NCBI GenBank assembly: GCA_019843655.1
Contig: JACDQD010000109.1
Span: forward strand, 31,001-95,000
Length of the DNA: 64,000 bases
Direction: 5' to 3'
Source of the DNA: Lethocerus indicus
Taxonomy: Eukaryota > Arthropoda > Insecta > Hemiptera > Belostomatidae
Shown here: in pieces, positions 1 through 12,729 of the stretch
How the letters are laid out: every line of letters begins with the position of its first letter
How positions within the stretch are numbered: position 1 is the stretch's first letter
Program-made: the position numbers and the translations under genes
The notes under the pieces: model-generated
Seen by the model: the letters and a program-made list of their open reading frames with translations, nothing else
Databases searched by the model: none
What the model was told of the DNA's origin: nothing

Positions 1-537
1 AAACAACAAGTCTGACTCGTGGTAAAGAATTTGTGCCATAAGCGAAAACAACGAGTCTGACTCGTGGTAAAGAATTTGTGCCATAAGCAAAAACGACAAG
101 TCTGACTCGTGGTAAAGAATTTGTGCCATAAGCGTGAAAACACCACAGTCTGGACTCGTGGTAAAGAATTTGTGCCATAAACAAAAGCCACGAGTCTGAC
201 TCGTGGTAAAGAATTTGTGCCATAAGCGAAAAACCACGAGTCCGACTCGTGGTAAAGAATTTGTGCCATAAACAAAAGCCACGAGTCTGACTCGTGGTAA
301 AGAATTTGTGCCATAAGCAAAAAAACAACGAGTCTGACTCGTGGTAAAGAATTTGTGCCATAAGCGAAAACGACGAGTCTGACTCGTGGTAAAGAATTTG
401 TGCCATAAGCGAAAACGACGAGTCTGACTCGTGGTAAAGAATTTGTGCCATAAGCGAAAACGACGAGTCTGACTCGTGGTAAAGAATTTGTGCCATAAGC
501 AAAAACGGCCATGGTATAAGAATTTGTGCCATTCGAA
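1..537. repeat. 45-47-bp palindromic minisatellite, about 11 copies
   Basis: About eleven head-to-tail units contain GGTAAAGAATTTGTGCCATA followed by an A-rich spacer and a dyad. In the best units the dyad is CCACGAGTC-T-GACTCGTGG, a 9-bp perfect inverted repeat around one base. Spacers vary (AAGCGAAAACGA, AACAAAAGCCA and others), so the units are diverged. The array lies in the alpha-actinin intron beyond the 686-764 exon and continues past the left edge. It has no coding role that I can see. Confidence 0.9.
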
Positions 538-685
538 TTATTTTGTCTGTACCAAAATAAACGAGCTCCGTTCGACATTTCCGTTCGTAAATACATCCAA
601 TTTTCCGATAGTTCAATACTCCGTTTCAAACCGTTTTACAGTCCGGTTTCAATTATTTCGAATAGATTGAATAATAAGAAATTAC

Positions 686-764
686 CTCATCATTTCGGAG
701 GAGCCATTCCTCGAACGGACTTCTCGGGCGGGCTCCAATCCTCTTCCAGGCGCTTGGCTATGTC
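686..764 (-). CDS. Actn: alpha-actinin exon, spectrin repeat 1 continuation, broken by indels
   Basis: The acceptor is a pyrimidine tract ending TACTCCAG before GACATAGCC (Asp-Ile-Ala), and the donor is GAG|GTAATT. The exon should encode the alpha-actinin segment that runs from DI through NAWKGLE to FEEWLL and EMMR. As read, no single frame does so. DIA is in one frame, FEEWLL in a second, and SSEMMR in a third. The pattern fits four single-base insertions (near AAGCGCC, GGAAGAGGA, GCCCGAG and GTCCGTT) and one 2-base loss in CTCCTCC. The exon is 79 nt where 77 would be expected. Splice sites are preserved, and neighbouring exons are clean. It could be local assembly error or a decayed exon copy; I favour sequence error because this part of the rod is essential. 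Confidence 0.75.
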
Positions 765-835
765 CTGGAGTACAACAGAAAACCATAAGTATTAGCGGAA
801 AATTTCGCTTTCCTAGTATTCCACTATTTCGTTCG

Positions 836-1545
836 AATGAACGTACATTTCGTTTCTTTTTTTTTTTTTTTTTTGTCGTAAACACTGGTTCACGGACGTT
901 TCGTTGTAGGGAAACCAAACCGGCTGGAGGATTTAGGGAAAATTTTGGAAAAATAAAATTTTACGATATCGCACGCCACCGCCCACCGGAAGGACGTTGT
1001 GCGGGCTTATTGTCCTAGATTTACCGGCGGATATCCGCAGATACTCACCGATACCGCTTCATACCTACGTAACATTTCGTTTCATTTTTTTTTTTTTTTT
1101 TTTGTAAACACTGGGGTTACGGACGTTTCGGTGTAGGGAAACCGAAACCGGCTGGAGGATTTAGGGGAAAATTTTGGAAAAAATAAAATTTTACGATATC
1201 GCGCCGCCGCCGCCACCGCCTCACCGGAAGCAACGTTGTGCCGGGCTTATCGTCCTAGATTTACCGGCGGATATCCGCAGATACTTACCGATACCATCTT
1301 CGATACCTACGTAACATTTCGTTTCATTTTTTTTTTTTTTGTCGTAAACACTTGGGTTACGGACGTTTCGGTTGTAGGGAAACCGAAACCGGCTGGAGGA
1401 TTTAGGGGAAAATTTTGGAAAAAATAAAATTTTACGATATCGCGCCGCCGCCGCCACCGCCTCACCGGAAGCGACGTTGTGCCGGGCTTATCGTCGTAGA
1501 TTTACCGGCGGATATCCGCCGATACTCACCGATACCATCTTCCCT
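836..1545. repeat. Three tandem units of about 230-240 bp carrying a duplicated exon end and 5' splice site
   Basis: Each unit runs from ACATTTCGTTTC plus a T tract, through GGCTGGAGGATTTAGGG and TTTTACGATATCGC with GCC/CACC repeats, to ATTTACCGGCGGATATCCGC and TACTCACCGATACC. CGGCTGG recurs at about 921, 1149 and 1390. The last element is the reverse complement of the end of exon 1530-1760 and its GTGAGT donor. The duplicated block therefore starts inside the coding exon and runs into the intron. Confidence 0.88.
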
Positions 1546-1760
1546 TCGGTGGGCATGTACGCCGGCCTGTTCGAAAGCCGCAGTTTCGTCTGAAGCGTAT
1601 TGAAATTGGTCTCGAGTTTCGCCTTCTGTTCGACGCGCGGCGGTTTCAATTTCCTCCTGTACGTCCTGTACTCCTCCAACTTCTTCTGGACGCCGGCCAG
1701 TGAGTTGTCCGTCTGCCGGCTCTCCAACCACGGCATCGTCCGGCGGATCCATTCCAGCAG
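1530..1760 (-). CDS. Actn: alpha-actinin exon: first spectrin repeat
   Basis: This is a 231-nt, phase 0/0 exon with acceptor GCCGTCAG|CTGCTGGAA and consensus donor TCG|GTGAGT. It encodes 77 residues that start [18 protein letters not shown], pass through [18 protein letters not shown] and [18 protein letters not shown], and end [14 protein letters not shown]. This is the start of the rod domain of alpha-actinin, whose antiparallel dimer cross-links actin filaments at Z-discs and in the non-muscle cortex. The match to insect and vertebrate alpha-actinins is nearly residue for residue and no frame is broken. It follows exon 3501-3593 (Asp-Leu junction, phase 0) and should splice on to exon 686-764. 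Confidence 0.96.
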
Positions 1761-1959
1761 CTGACGGCGAAAACAGAAATTAATTCGCTACCGAATCAAT
1801 ACTTCAATTTTTAATACAGACAACTGCTTGTTCCATCATATACTTTCGGAGTAATTACATCGGACCAGACGATAACTTGTTTAAGTAATTTGAACAATAA
1901 ATACGGGCGATAATGTATTGATCGAATTTAAAATTTACTCTACTTTTGACTCCACCATC

Positions 1960-3290
1960 GCCCTAATCCACTAGTCCAAACCATACTATCTCCCGACGTC
2001 CCAAACGTAAATAAATAAAAAAAATAATAAATAAATTAAAAAATTGAGAGAACTAGTGGGTTTCCCCTCTAATTGTTGAACTATTGTAGATAAAGATTTC
2101 AAAAAATATTGCTTATTGTATAATTTTACAGTTGTTAACGAAAAAAAAAACAACTCTACTTTTATTAATAAAGGTTGAAAAATATGGCCAGATACAATTA
2201 TTATCCAGGTAAATTGAATAATAATAAATACGATAATAATAATTTATTATTCGATTTAATATTAAAATTCGATCTACTTTTAATAAGGGCGAAAAAAAAT
2301 AATGGCTAGAAATAAATGGGTAATGAAAAATTTTTTATTTCAAAATTTATTATCAGACGAAAAGGGAAGTGGCCATGACCTAAATGTTTAAAATAAATAA
2401 AAAAAATAATAATAATAATAAAAAAAGGGGGAACTAGTGGGTTTCTCCTCTAATTGTTGAACTATTGTAGCTAAAGATTTTAAAAAAATGTTGCTTATTG
2501 TATAATTTTACAGTTGTAAACAAAAAAACTCTACTTTTATTAATAAAGGTTGAAAAATATGGCCAGATACAATTATTATCCGGGTAAATTGAATAATAAC
2601 GTATTATTCGATTTAATATTAAAATTCGATCTAATTTTAGATCGAACGCGGGCGAAAAAAAAATAATGGCTAGAAATAAATGCGGGTAATGAAAAATTTT
2701 TTATTTCAAAATTTATTATCAGACGCCCGAAAAAGGGAAGTGGCCACGCGACCTAAATGATTAAATAAAATAAATAAAAAAATAATAATAATAATAAAAA
2801 AAGGGGGAACTAGTGGGTTTCTCCTCTAATTGTTGAACTATTGTAGCTAAAGATTTCAAAAAATGTTGCTTATTGTATAATTTTACAGTTGTAACAATAA
2901 AAGAGACAAAAAAAAAAAAAAACTCTACTTTTGATAATAAAGTTTGAAAAATATGGCCAGATACAATTATTATCCGGGTAAATCGAATAATAAATACGCG
3001 CGATAATAATAATGTATTATTCGATTTAATATTAAAATTCGATCATTTACTCTACTTTTTAATAAGCGTGGGCGAAAAAATAATGAAGGAAGTGGCCACG
3101 CGATCTAAATGTTTAAATAAATAAAATTTAAAAAAAAAATAAATAAATAAATAAAATAATAAAAAAGGGGGAACCAGTGGGTTTCTTTCCGAGTGTTGAC
3201 TATTGTAGCTAGTGCCTTTATAAATGCTGTTTGATGTATAATTTTACAGTTGTAACAATAAAAGAGTGAAAAAAATTTATTATTTACCCC
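1960..3290. repeat. Four tandem AT-rich intronic units, about 370 bp each
   Basis: The motif GGGGGAACTAGTGGGTTTCT.CTCTAATTGTTGAACTATTGTAG, then ATTGTATAATTTTACAGTTGTAACAATAAAAGAG, recurs near 2040, 2430, 2810 and 3170. It is separated by A/T-rich sequence with TTGAAAAATATGGCCAGATACAATTATTATCC. Each unit has A-rich simple repeats before GGGGG and an AATAAA near its end, as in the 3' end of a retroposed sequence. Related single copies lie at about 36690-36805 and, inverted, at 37590-37690. The array fills most of the intron between exons 3501 and 1760. Confidence 0.85.
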
Positions 3291-3455
3291 AACTTTTAGT
3301 ATAACTCGCGGACTATAACGAATGAACCGCGGACTATAGCGTTCAGAATCTACCGCTCGAACGCAGTTCACACCCCGTAAAAGATATCGGGACTATCTTT
3401 TAAGTTATTTTTTTAAAAACAGAAATCGACGCTCGTCGATTATTATTAAATTTTA

Positions 3456-3593
<138 letters not shown>

Positions 3594-4953
3594 CTAAAAA
3601 GTTTTCAATTACAAAATATAAAACTGTACATAGTAGAGAATAAATTTCATAGAATAATTATATATCTACATTTAGTCACGAAATATTTGAATATATATAT
3701 ATATGGAACGCATTGTTTGCAACTGTTAATACCGAAAACTAATTATTTTCCAAATTGTCAATTGACTTTAAATTGAATAAAAAATGTAGTTTCGGCCGAT
3801 TATAGATTATTTTAAAATATTAACTTGTAATTATTGAATGACTTTGTACTTTATGACATTTAATACGGTCACTGATCGCAACTCGAGATAAAATTACTAA
3901 ATAAATTTGATAAATTATCAATACGGTTTAACGGTTAGCGTTTTAACGATAAATCTCGTATAGGCTTAATTGAAATTTTTATTAAAAGCTGGACGTAAGG
4001 TTCGAAAAATTCGAACAGTGTTAAGAAAAGCGTTTTAAAACGAACTTATATCGACGGACAGATAAAGCTTTAGTATACGCAGGATATTTTTTTAAAAATT
4101 ATTTTTAAACGGACTTTAAACGGTCCAAATTAGTGTAAAATATCAAAACTGGTAGTCGTTTTACAAGCGTTAGTGGAAATAGGCCGTACTGGTACTGCGA
4201 CACAGAAATTATTCGATGCGCGAACAACATCTTAAAATAGGCAGTTTTATTAACGAACAGTATGACTTTGTACTTTTAATAAATCGTAAATTATACGTCT
4301 AAACGTATTGAATACAAAAAAAAATGTTAGGATAAGTTACGTGAATCATGTTATTCGTGTAAACTGAAATTGTACACGAGTTAAATATGTATATATATAT
4401 ATATATGGAAGAGAAAATTTTAAAATCGGTAATGTTTCGAATGGATTTGAAAATGACAACAGACCAGTCAGACAAATGATTTTCAACCAATCAAACTCGT
4501 AACACAAATAATTGTTCCAAAAAATATTAATAACGGTCATCAAATCGAACATTATTTATAATCAATATTTAAACGTGATCTTTTTTTATATGCGTTTTTT
4601 TTTATGCGTTACGCAGATAACTTTCAATTGTGCTACAACCGACGTTCGTCTAATAAACAATTTTTTTTTCTGTTTCTTTCGGCAAGTATAATTTTCAATT
4701 TTTCAGAAATATTTCCCGCTAGAATTCGGCGCTAATTGCAATTTTTTTAAACGCACTTAAACGCGCGATCCGTTTCGAACAGCGCGTTCAAACGAAAAAT
4801 TCTCGTATCGACAACACGGGTTCGACTGGTTTAAAATCGTCAAGTGTCGCGTTACGACCGGTCTGTATGAATGTAGGTGGAAAAAAAATTCCAGTTTTTC
4901 CGTTCGATTCTTTCCGTTTTTCAAAACGCGTAAAGTTTATAAAAAAAAAGTAC
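3594..4953 (-). other. alpha-actinin intron, AT-rich, no other feature seen
   Basis: This 1.36-kb intron lies between the alternative exon at 4954-5039 and the neck exon. It is AT-rich and largely single copy, with two short (TA)n tracts (about 3695-3710 and 4388-4406). I see no further exon, RNA gene or transposable element. Confidence 0.7.
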
Positions 4954-5039
4954 CTTCTGGGCTCCGGAGAAGCAGTGGTAGTAGGACGACACGTAGGTCA
5001 TAATGACGCGTTCATCAGGCATTGCGGTGTTGGTCACGT
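4954..5039 (-). CDS. Actn: alpha-actinin alternative exon B (mutually exclusive), end of CH2
   Basis: This is an 86-nt exon with acceptor ATGTGCAG|AC and weak donor AAG|GTACTT. Joined to the G left over from exon 7415-7575, it encodes [20 protein letters not shown] and then YHCFSGAQK. It has the same length and phase as exon 6132-6217 and differs at about nine of 29 positions. Family knowledge: insect alpha-actinin makes muscle and non-muscle isoforms by alternative exons in this region, and vertebrate ACTN genes also alternate a CH2-end exon. Which isoform this copy serves cannot be told from sequence alone. Splicing exon A directly to exon B would read ACG TGA, an immediate stop. Confidence 0.93.
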
Positions 5040-6131
5040 CTGCACATTTTTTTTTGTTTCGGTTCGGATGTATTTTTATGGATTTTTTTATGGTTTTTTT
5101 TTATATTTTTCGATCGTGTCGCAGTGTCGATGTTGTTGAAAGTCGTCGTTTTGTAGGGTGGGCAAAGCGAGAGACGCACACACAACAATACAATTAGTCA
5201 TGGCAATAAAAAAGAAAAAAAAAAAGAAAAAAGACAAAATCAAAAAAAAACAAAACTTGTAATTTTTCTCATCGTCGACACAACAATCGACTGGGCTGAA
5301 ATAACATTTTCGGCCGTCATCGAAACTGAAATAAAAAATTGCAAATTTTTATTTTTTTCATCATCATCTCAGATTAGTCTCCTGAAAGTATTAATAATGC
5401 TTTCATGCGATAGCCGAGCGTTATTCGATATTTACAAAGACCGTAACGTTTCGGAATATCCGATCGGAAAATACTGAGGGACAGAAAACCATTATGTCGG
5501 ACGTTGAATTTAAAAAAAAAAAAAATCCACTTTCTACGCCTTATATCTTTTCATAACGTAACAAAGTTTGTTGTTGTTCAATTTTCAATTTTGAGGCGCA
5601 AAATTTCACAATTTTTCGCCCCTCAAGCGAGGGGTTGATTATTCGGAAATGAATTTCAAGTCGAAATCGGATAATATTTTGAAAAAACACAAAAAAAAAA
5701 ACAACCGAAGAAAATATGTTGAATAATTCCTACGAAACTGTAATAATTATTCAGCCTTTTTCGCGCTGAAAATATTGTTAATAGCAAATGTACAATCGTA
5801 TTTATGCATGAAAGCCTAATATTTATATCTAAGACCGACCGTGGAGAGAAATAAATTTCTCGTCGTTAGCTATTATTATTTTAGCCCATTCGAACGCACT
5901 ATATTTTTTTCGTCGTAAAACACGGTATAAAGAAAAACGACAAGTCTTACATGTTAACGGAATACAAAAACCTTTTGTAAATAGGCGGGGCCACTCTCGG
6001 ATTAGTCGGGGGGAATGTAAAAATATATTAATATATCTTTGCATTTAATTTCGGAGGGGGAAGGGCGGGGCATAAATTGCATACGAATTGCAGCAAATAC
6101 GCAATCGGGATGCGATATAATTCTCGTATAC
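5040..6131 (-). other. Intron between the two alternative exons
   Basis: This is about 1.09 kb of AT-rich sequence with A and T homopolymers. Near 5620-5636 there is a small hairpin, CCCCTC-AAGC-GAGGGG. I see no other exon. If exon choice is controlled by intronic RNA pairing, the elements should lie here or in the 5' flank at 6218-7414. Confidence 0.65.
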
Positions 6132-6217
6132 CTGCTGTGCGCCCTGGAACGCATGGTAATAGCATGACACGTATGTCATTATGGCCCTCTCGTCAGGTTT
6201 AGGCGTGTTGATTAGGT
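6132..6217 (-). CDS. Actn: alpha-actinin alternative exon A (mutually exclusive), end of CH2
   Basis: This is an 86-nt exon with acceptor ATTCGACAG|AC and non-consensus donor CAG|GTATAC. With the preceding G it encodes [20 protein letters not shown] and then YHAFQGAQQ. This matches, from family knowledge, the standard insect alpha-actinin sequence at the end of the second CH domain. It is the upstream member of the tandem exon pair. Its donor and that of exon B both depart from GTRAGT, as expected for regulated sites. Confidence 0.95.
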
Positions 6218-6439
6218 CTGTCGAATAATATTACCAGAAAAAAAATTATCAATTCGCAGTCGGGAGAGAACAGAAACAAAAATTTAAAAAAATAAGACAT
6301 AAATAATAAGATAGATAATTTTAAAATGACAAAATAAAAAAAAGGTCTTTCGGACGAGGACGTCGTGAAAAAATCCTGAAAAAGACTGAGCGATATAAAT
6401 TATTGGATAATATTTTAAATACCGGTAACTAAAAACTAA

Positions 6440-7115
6440 AAAAAGGAACAATTGATTAAGGACTACTGTAGATATCGCGCTGACAGCAAACCGAAATCTA
6501 TTTCTCGATCGATTGTAGATTGAAAATAAAATCTTATTTTCGAATCTATTCTATAGTAATTTAAAGAGTCTACAGTGTAGTCAGTACTGTGCTACAGAGT
6601 GTACAAACATCTGTATAAGAAATTAAAATATTTGCTGAAAATTAAATTTATAAAAGAAAAGTATTATTGAAAAATGCTGAAAAAGACCGAGCGATAAATT
6701 CTGGTATAATATTTTACGCAGAGTCGAGCAATCTTCAACCGGTAAAATAAAAACTAAAAAAAAGGAATAATTGATTAAGGACTACTGTAGATATCGCGCT
6801 GACAGCAAACCGAAATCTATTTCTCGATCGATTGTAGATTGAAAATAAAATCTTATTTTCGAACTTATTCGATAGTAATCTACAGTGTAGTCAGTACTGT
6901 GCTACAGAGTGTACAGACTCTATATAAGAAATTCAAATATTTGCTGAAGATCTCGCGCTGACAGCAAACCGAAATCTATTTCTCGATCGATTGTAGATTG
7001 AAAATAAAATCATATTTTCGAACTTATCCGACAGTAATCTACAGTGTAGTCAGTACTGTGCTACAGAGTGTACGGACACTATATAAGAAATTTAAATATT
7101 TGCTGAAAATTAAAT
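6440..7115. repeat. Intronic tandem repeat upstream of the alternative exons
   Basis: A block containing ATTGATTAAGGACTACTGTAG, TCGCGCTGACAGCAAACCG, TTTCTCGATCGATTGTAGAT and GTAGTCAGTACTGTGCTACAG starts near 6451 and 6770. A shortened third copy starts near 6949. Spacings are about 319 and 160 bp. The array lies between exon 7415-7575 and alternative exon A. Confidence 0.88.
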
Positions 7116-7414
7116 TTTTTTTAACCGTAACACATCAGGACGTATTACGTAATTCTATTTCTTTTCGAAATCGACTCCAGTATATCATCCATTGGAATCG
7201 AGCAAATTATGATTCGTAATAATCGATTCGCACGTTGAAACATCGCGGTATACGTCCGTATACCTTGTCCGTTTCAGATAGATGTTTTTTTTATCGTATA
7301 TAATAAAAGGAAAGTTTCCGTTCCTTCGCGGACAGAACATTTCAATGGACGATTGGTATCGTATTATTAACTGCCTACTGTGTATTTGTACGGTATATTG
7401 ATGTTGGGGCTCAC

Positions 7415-7575
7415 CTTCGGGATCCAGCATACGAGGTATGTCCAAGTATTTTTCGGCGACTTCGAACGCCGTGTTCAGATTCTGTAGCGGATTGTCCTTC
7501 GAAAGCTTGTTGTAGTCGATTAGATCTGGCCGGTGGCGATGGATAAGGGCGCAGAAAGCGAGGCCGTCCTTGAAG
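7415..7575 (-). CDS. Actn: alpha-actinin exon: core of the second CH domain
   Basis: This is a 161-nt exon with acceptor CTTTTTCAG|C and donor GAAG|GTGAGC. It enters in phase 2, completing Ser with AG from the previous exon, and leaves with one base (G) that becomes Asp with either alternative exon. It encodes [20 protein letters not shown], then [20 protein letters not shown] and [14 protein letters not shown]. This is the CH2 actin-binding core. The reading is intact and almost identical to other arthropod alpha-actinins. Confidence 0.96.
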
Positions 7576-9490
<1,915 letters not shown>

Positions 9491-9545
9491 TCAGGAGTCT
9501 TCAGAATCCTCGACCGGGGAGGATCTCAAACTCCTCCACAGAGAA

Positions 9546-12400
9546 GTTTTGGTCCAAAAATGGCACTTTTAAGACGTAAAATCGGCCCTTAAAATGAGGT
9601 TTTCAGACCCAAAATGGCATGTTTAGACGCAATTTGGCGCGGTGGTCAAAAATGGTATTTATTAAATGTAAAATCGGCCCAAAATTCGGTTTTCAGGCCC
9701 AAAATGGCATTTTAGACGCGAAATTGGTCCATTTCTATTAAAAAAAGTCTTCAGGAGTCTTCAGAATCCTTGACCGGAGGATCTCAAAATCCTCCACAGA
9801 AAGTTTTGGTCCAAAATGGCACTTTTAAGACGTAAAATCGGCCCCAAAATGAGGTTTTCAGACCCAAAATGGCATGTTTAGACGCAAAATTGGTCGTATA
9901 AAAGCTGTCTTTTGGTCAAAAATGGTATTTTAAGACGTAAATGGCCCTAAAATGAGGTTTTAGGCCCAAAATGGCATGTTTAGACCCAAAATTGGTCCAT
10001 AAAGCGGTTTTGGTCCAAAAATGGCATTTTAGACGCGAATTTGGCCCAAAAATGCGGTTTTTGGTCCAAAATGGTATTTTTAGACGTTGGGCCCAATAAT
10101 GCGGTTTTTCCAAAATGGCTTTTAAGACGTAAAATAGGCCCTAAAAGGATTTTAGACCCAAATTGGTCCATAAAAGCGGTCTTTTGGTCAAAATGGTATT
10201 TATTAAATGGTCAATCATGCCCAAAATTCGGTCATCTTCAGGCATTGCCAAAATTGGTCCATTTCTGTTAAAAAAAAAAATGTCTTCAGGAGTCTTCAGA
10301 ATCCTTGACCGGGGAGGATCTCAAACTCCTCCACAGAGAAGTTTTGGTCCAAAAATGGCACTTTTAAGACGTAAAATTGGCCCTAAAATGAGGTTTTCAG
10401 ACCCAAAAATGGCATGTTTAGACGCAAAATTGGTTCGTAAAAGCGGTCTTTTGGTCAAAAAATGGTATTTTAAGACGTAAAATGGGCCCTAAAATGTGGT
10501 TTTAGGCCCAAAAAGGCATGTTTAGACCAAATTGGTCCATCAAAGCGGTTTTTGGTCCAAAATGGCATTTTTAGACGCGAATTGGCCCAATAATGCGGTT
10601 TTGCTCCAAAATGGCTTTTAAGACGTAAAATAGGCCCTGAAATGAGGTTTTCAGACCCAAAAATGGCATGTTTAGACGCAAAATTGGTCCATAAAAGCGG
10701 TCTTTTGGTCAAAAAATGGTATTTATTAAATGTAAAATCGGCCCTAAAATTCGGTTTTCAGGCCCAAAAATGGCATTTTTTGACGCGAAATTGGTCCATT
10801 TCTGTTAAAAAAAAAAAAATGTCTTCAGGAGTCTTCAGAATCCTTGACCGGGGAGGATCTCAAACTCCTCCACAGAGAAGTTTTGGTCCAAAAATGGCAC
10901 TTTTAAGACGTAAAATCGGCCCTAAAATGAGGTTTTCAGACCCAAAAATGGCATGTTTAGACGCAAAATTGGTTCATAAAAGCGGTCTTTTGGTCAAAAA
11001 ATGGCATAGACGTTGGGCCCTAAATGAGGTTTTACGCAAAATGGCAATTGGCCCAAAATGCGGTTTTTGCTCCAAAATGGCTTTTAAGACGTAAAATAGG
11101 CCCTAAAATGAGGTTTTCAGACCCAAAAATGGCATGTTTAGACACAAAATTGGTCCATAAAAGCGGTTTTTTGGTCCAAAAATGGTATTTTTAGACGCGA
11201 ATTTGGCCCAAAAATGCGGTTTTTTGCTCCAAAATGGCTTTTTAAGACGTAAAATAGGCCCTAAAATGAGGGTTTTTAGACCCAAAAATGGCATGTTTAG
11301 ACGCAAAATTGGTCCGTAAAAGCGGTCTTTTGGTCAAAAAATGGTATTTATTAAATGTAAAATCGGCCCTAAAATTCGGTTTTCAGGCCCAAAAATGGCA
11401 TTTTTTGACGCGAATTTGGTCCATTTCTGTTAAAAAAAAAAATGTCTTCAGGAGTCTTCAGAATCCTTGACCAGGGAGGATCTCAAACTCCTCCACAGAG
11501 AAGTTTTGGTCCAAAAATGGCACTTTTAAGACGTAAAATGGGCCCTAAAATGAGGTTTTAGACCCAAAAATGGCATGTTTAGACTCAAATTGGTCCATAA
11601 AGCGGTTTTTGGTCCAAAAATGGTATTTTTAGACGCGAATTTGGCCCAAAATTCGGTTTTGCTCCAAAATGGCTTTTAAGACGTAAAATAGGCCCTAAAA
11701 TGAGGTTTGGACCCAAAATGGCATGTTTAGACGCAAAATTGGTTCATAAAGCGGTTTTGGTCCAAAAATGGTATTTTAGACGCGAATTTGGCCCAAAAAT
11801 GCGGTTTTTGCTCCAAAATGGCTTTTAAGACGTAAAATTGGCCCTAAAACGAGGTTTTAAGACCCAAAATGGCATGTTTAGACGCAAAATTGGTCCGTAA
11901 AGCGGTCTTTTGGTCAAAAATGGTATTTATTAAATGTAAAATCGGCCCCAAAATGAGGTTTTAAGACCCAAAATGGCATGTTTAGACGCAAAATTGGTCC
12001 GTAAAGCGGTCTTTTGGTCAAAAATGGTATTTATTAAATGTAAAATCGGCCCCAAAATGAGGTTTTCAGACCCAAAATGGCATGTTTAGACGCAAAATTG
12101 GTCCATAAAAAAAGCGGTTTTTGGTCCAAAAATGGTATTTTTAGACGCGAATTTGGCCCAAAATGCGGTTTTAGTCCAAAATGGTATTTTAGACGCGAAT
12201 TTGGCAAAATGCGGTTTTGCTCCAAAATGGCTTTTTAAGACGTAAAATAGGCCCTAAAATGAGGTTTTTAGACCCAAATTGGTCCATAAAAGCGGTCTTT
12301 TGGTCAAAAAAATGGTATTTATTAAATGTAAAATCGGCCCTAAAATTCGGTTTTCAGGCTCAAAAATGGCAGGTCCATTTCTGTTAAAAAAAAAAAAAAT
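9546..12400 (+). repeat. GCGGTTTT/CCAAAAATGG satellite, plus orientation, with a higher-order unit
   Basis: This array of about 2.9 kb fills the CH1 intron. Subunits of roughly 30-60 bp carry phrases such as TTTTGGTCCAAAAATGGCA, TTTAAGACGTAAAATCGGCC, AAAATGAGGTTTTCAGACCC and TTTAGACGCAAAATTGG. Every few hundred bases it is interrupted by the same 60-bp module, GTCTTCAGGAGTCTTCAGAA, CCTTGACCGGGGAGGATCT, AAACTCCTCCAC. This occurs near 9487, 9749, 10283, 10821, 11443 and 12403. Open frames here are low-complexity artefacts. Confidence 0.93.
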
Positions 12401-12494
12401 ATGTCTTCAGGAGTCTTCAGAATCCTTGACCGGGGAGGATCTGAAACTCCTCCACGGAGACTGTATAATTTTATTTTTTTATTTTGTCCCTCAC

Positions 12495-12729
12495 CTTCGG
12501 CTCCGATAGAGACCAGCTTGACGCCCTTGCTGGCGATGAAATCGAGCGCTTTGTTGACGTTGGCGATCTTGTGGAAGCGCATCTTGCCCCTGTCCGGCTT
12601 CGGCAGCGTCTCGCCCGATATCACCTCGAGCAGAAGCATCAGCTTCAGACCGTTCCTGAAGTCCTCCTCGATGTTTTCGATCGACGTGCCCGCCTTCCTC
12701 AGGTGGGAATTGCACCAGGCGGTGAACGT
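12495..12729 (-). CDS. Actn: alpha-actinin exon: first CH (actin-binding) domain
   Basis: This is a 235-nt exon with acceptor CCCTTTTTCAG|ACG and donor GAAG|GTGAGG. It enters in phase 0 and encodes [20 protein letters not shown], then [40 protein letters not shown] and [18 protein letters not shown]. This is CH1 of the tandem calponin-homology actin-binding module and contains the [13 protein letters not shown] actin-binding signature. The preceding exon (acidic N-terminus ending ...DPAWEKQQKK in relatives) was not found anywhere to the right, so it should lie beyond the window. CpG-rich coding bias is strong compared with the flanking satellite. Confidence 0.97.

Noticed and set aside
1..520. 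CRISPR-like array (palindromic repeats with spacers)
   Set aside because: Spacers are short, A-rich and nearly identical. The repeat itself varies and the setting is a eukaryotic intron.
9916..12509. Open frames with FGPKMALLRRKIGPK-type repeats
   Set aside because: They are satellite translations. The frame changes with each homopolymer indel and the same peptides appear on both strands.
12491..12715. Alternative minus-strand frame over the CH1 exon
   Set aside because: It is a shadow of the CH1 coding frame, with Arg/Gln-rich composition and no domain.
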